Of a stretch of 64,000 nucleotides of DNA, positions 63,151-64,000 are shown one piece after another. The stretch spans positions 14,307,941 to 14,371,940 of the forward strand of contig OY754339.1 in the NCBI GenBank assembly GCA_963573305.1. The letters are read 5' to 3'. Made by a program: the position numbers and the translations under genes. Positions within the stretch are counted from its first letter, which is position 1. Every line of letters begins with the position of its first letter. The notes under the pieces are model-generated. The model was not told the DNA's origin. It was given only the letters and a program-made list of their open reading frames with translations, and did not search any database. Source of the stretch: Pyrrhosoma nymphula (taxonomy: Eukaryota; Arthropoda; Insecta; Odonata; Coenagrionidae).

Positions 63151-63154
63151 TTAA

Positions 63155-64000
63155 CACTTTCAACGCTGAGTACGTCAATTGACGTCCTACGCCATGCTAT
63201 TGACTGACTGAGGACGTCAATTGAAGTCTTGCTCCGCTTCTTTTTCAATAGCCTTGGGTTACGCTGAGCCATCTCTCAGTGCCTCCCTCTTGCCTTTCAG
63301 CCATCAAATAGCACCCGGTCTTTGTAGTCCTTTTTGCCGTTCTGAGATAGCTATTATACTTTTTTTTCTGTAAAATTTTTATTTTTCTGATTTATTTTCT
63401 CTTGAAGTGAGCGTTCAACATTCTTTTTTGAATAATTACAATTGTATATGCCTTTGTATTAACTTTATATCATTCTGAACATATATATTCCTATTTTGCG
63501 TCTTTCTTTGTTGATTATTTTGTTCATTATGCGAAGTAAAATTATAAATTTCGAGACATGTCTACAATTTTTTCTAATTATTATAGTATTTTAATTTTTT
63601 TGTACATAGTTATTATAAATAGCTACAAATGTGAGGAAATACTACCGAAATTGTTACATAATCTACTTATCTGTACTTGATGAATGTGATCTGTGCATAA
63701 ATTTCCAAAAACAAGAGTTCCGTTGACCGTACATCTCATGAATTAACACGGTGAAAAATTCTAAGTACCGATTCTTTGATTCGCGCACTGAAGATGCCAT
63801 TATCTTGAATAAGGACATTTTAAATTTCTTATATTTTTTACGTTAATACTCGTAAAAATCATTTCCGAGTGCGAAATACAATGGCGAAATTATTTATTTA
63901 ACCATTTATACTATTTTTGTTGCTGGAGAGCTTAATACTAATGGTAGAATTTCGTTTAAAAGCTGTAAAGGCATTGTAAAACCAAAATAATTCATTTCAG
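63155..64000. mobile_element. piggyBac-type element entering from the right edge
   Basis: TTAA (63151-63154) is followed by CACTTTCAACGCTGAG and the palindrome GTCAATTGAC, a piggyBac-like end. The sequence at 63700-63998 repeats 2929-3222, which lies inside the TTAA-flanked element at 1985-3517. The right end is outside the window. No transposase seen. Confidence 0.55.

Noticed and set aside
1..64000. CRISPR arrays, bacterial operons, ribosome binding sites
   Set aside because: No regularly spaced short repeats of that kind, and the gene structure is spliced and eukaryotic.

Overview
This window is eukaryotic, AT-rich genomic DNA, most likely from an arthropod. The evidence is a spliced host gene with GT/AG introns, a dense mix of metazoan transposon classes (CR1/jockey-type non-LTR elements, Penelope-like elements, piggyBac, pogo/Tigger, hAT, tRNA- and 5S-derived SINEs), and no prokaryotic operon structure. 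The species cannot be fixed from the sequence alone.

The only host gene I can support is the 3' half of SMC5, a core ATPase of the SMC5/6 DNA-repair complex, on the + strand. Ten exons (8921-9132, 22032-22195, 22485-22614, 23243-23489, 23784-23960, 46458-46679, 50060-50287, 57538-57717, 57806-57901, 59353-59493) join in frame into about 598 residues. They run from the second half of the hinge through the C-terminal coiled coil to the ABC signature (SGGER), Walker B (VDEI) and a TAA stop. An AATAAA signal follows 97 bases later. The N-terminal half with Walker A must lie left of the window. One intron uses a GC donor. Introns range from 88 bases to 22.5 kb, and nearly all of their length is transposon.

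Layout: 1-895 is the 3' end of a non-LTR element. 1985-3517 is a piggyBac-type element without a transposase. 5455-6961 is a patchwork of Tigger and non-LTR pieces. 9133-22031 is a long SMC5 intron holding a Penelope-type inverted repeat, a complete hAT element (12269-16246, perfect 8-bp target duplication) and a decayed gene of an unclassified transposase-like family (19356-20547). 23961-46457 is the largest intron and holds a nested stack. A CR1-like retrotransposon (about 25.4-43.9 kb) was hit by a SINE, by a hAT-like element, and by a piggyBac-family deletion derivative. That derivative was hit by a second, multi-intron piggyBac, and that piggyBac was hit by a Tigger element, which carries a tail-to-tail SINE pair. 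Each junction has the expected target duplication, so the order can be read directly. 50288-57537 holds two Penelope-like elements (one with long inverted terminal arms) and a third Penelope-type inverted repeat, all bordered by TA microsatellites. 57902-59352 holds a MITE containing a 5S rRNA-derived SINE. A second copy of the piggyBac derivative (59684-62297) sits 88 bases past the SMC5 poly(A) signal and preserves the empty site of the other piggyBac. The right end of the window enters an element related to the one at 1985.

None of the transposons with recognisable coding sequence looks autonomous. Frameshifts, nonsense codons or lost catalytic residues are visible in nearly every one, whereas all ten SMC5 exons are open.
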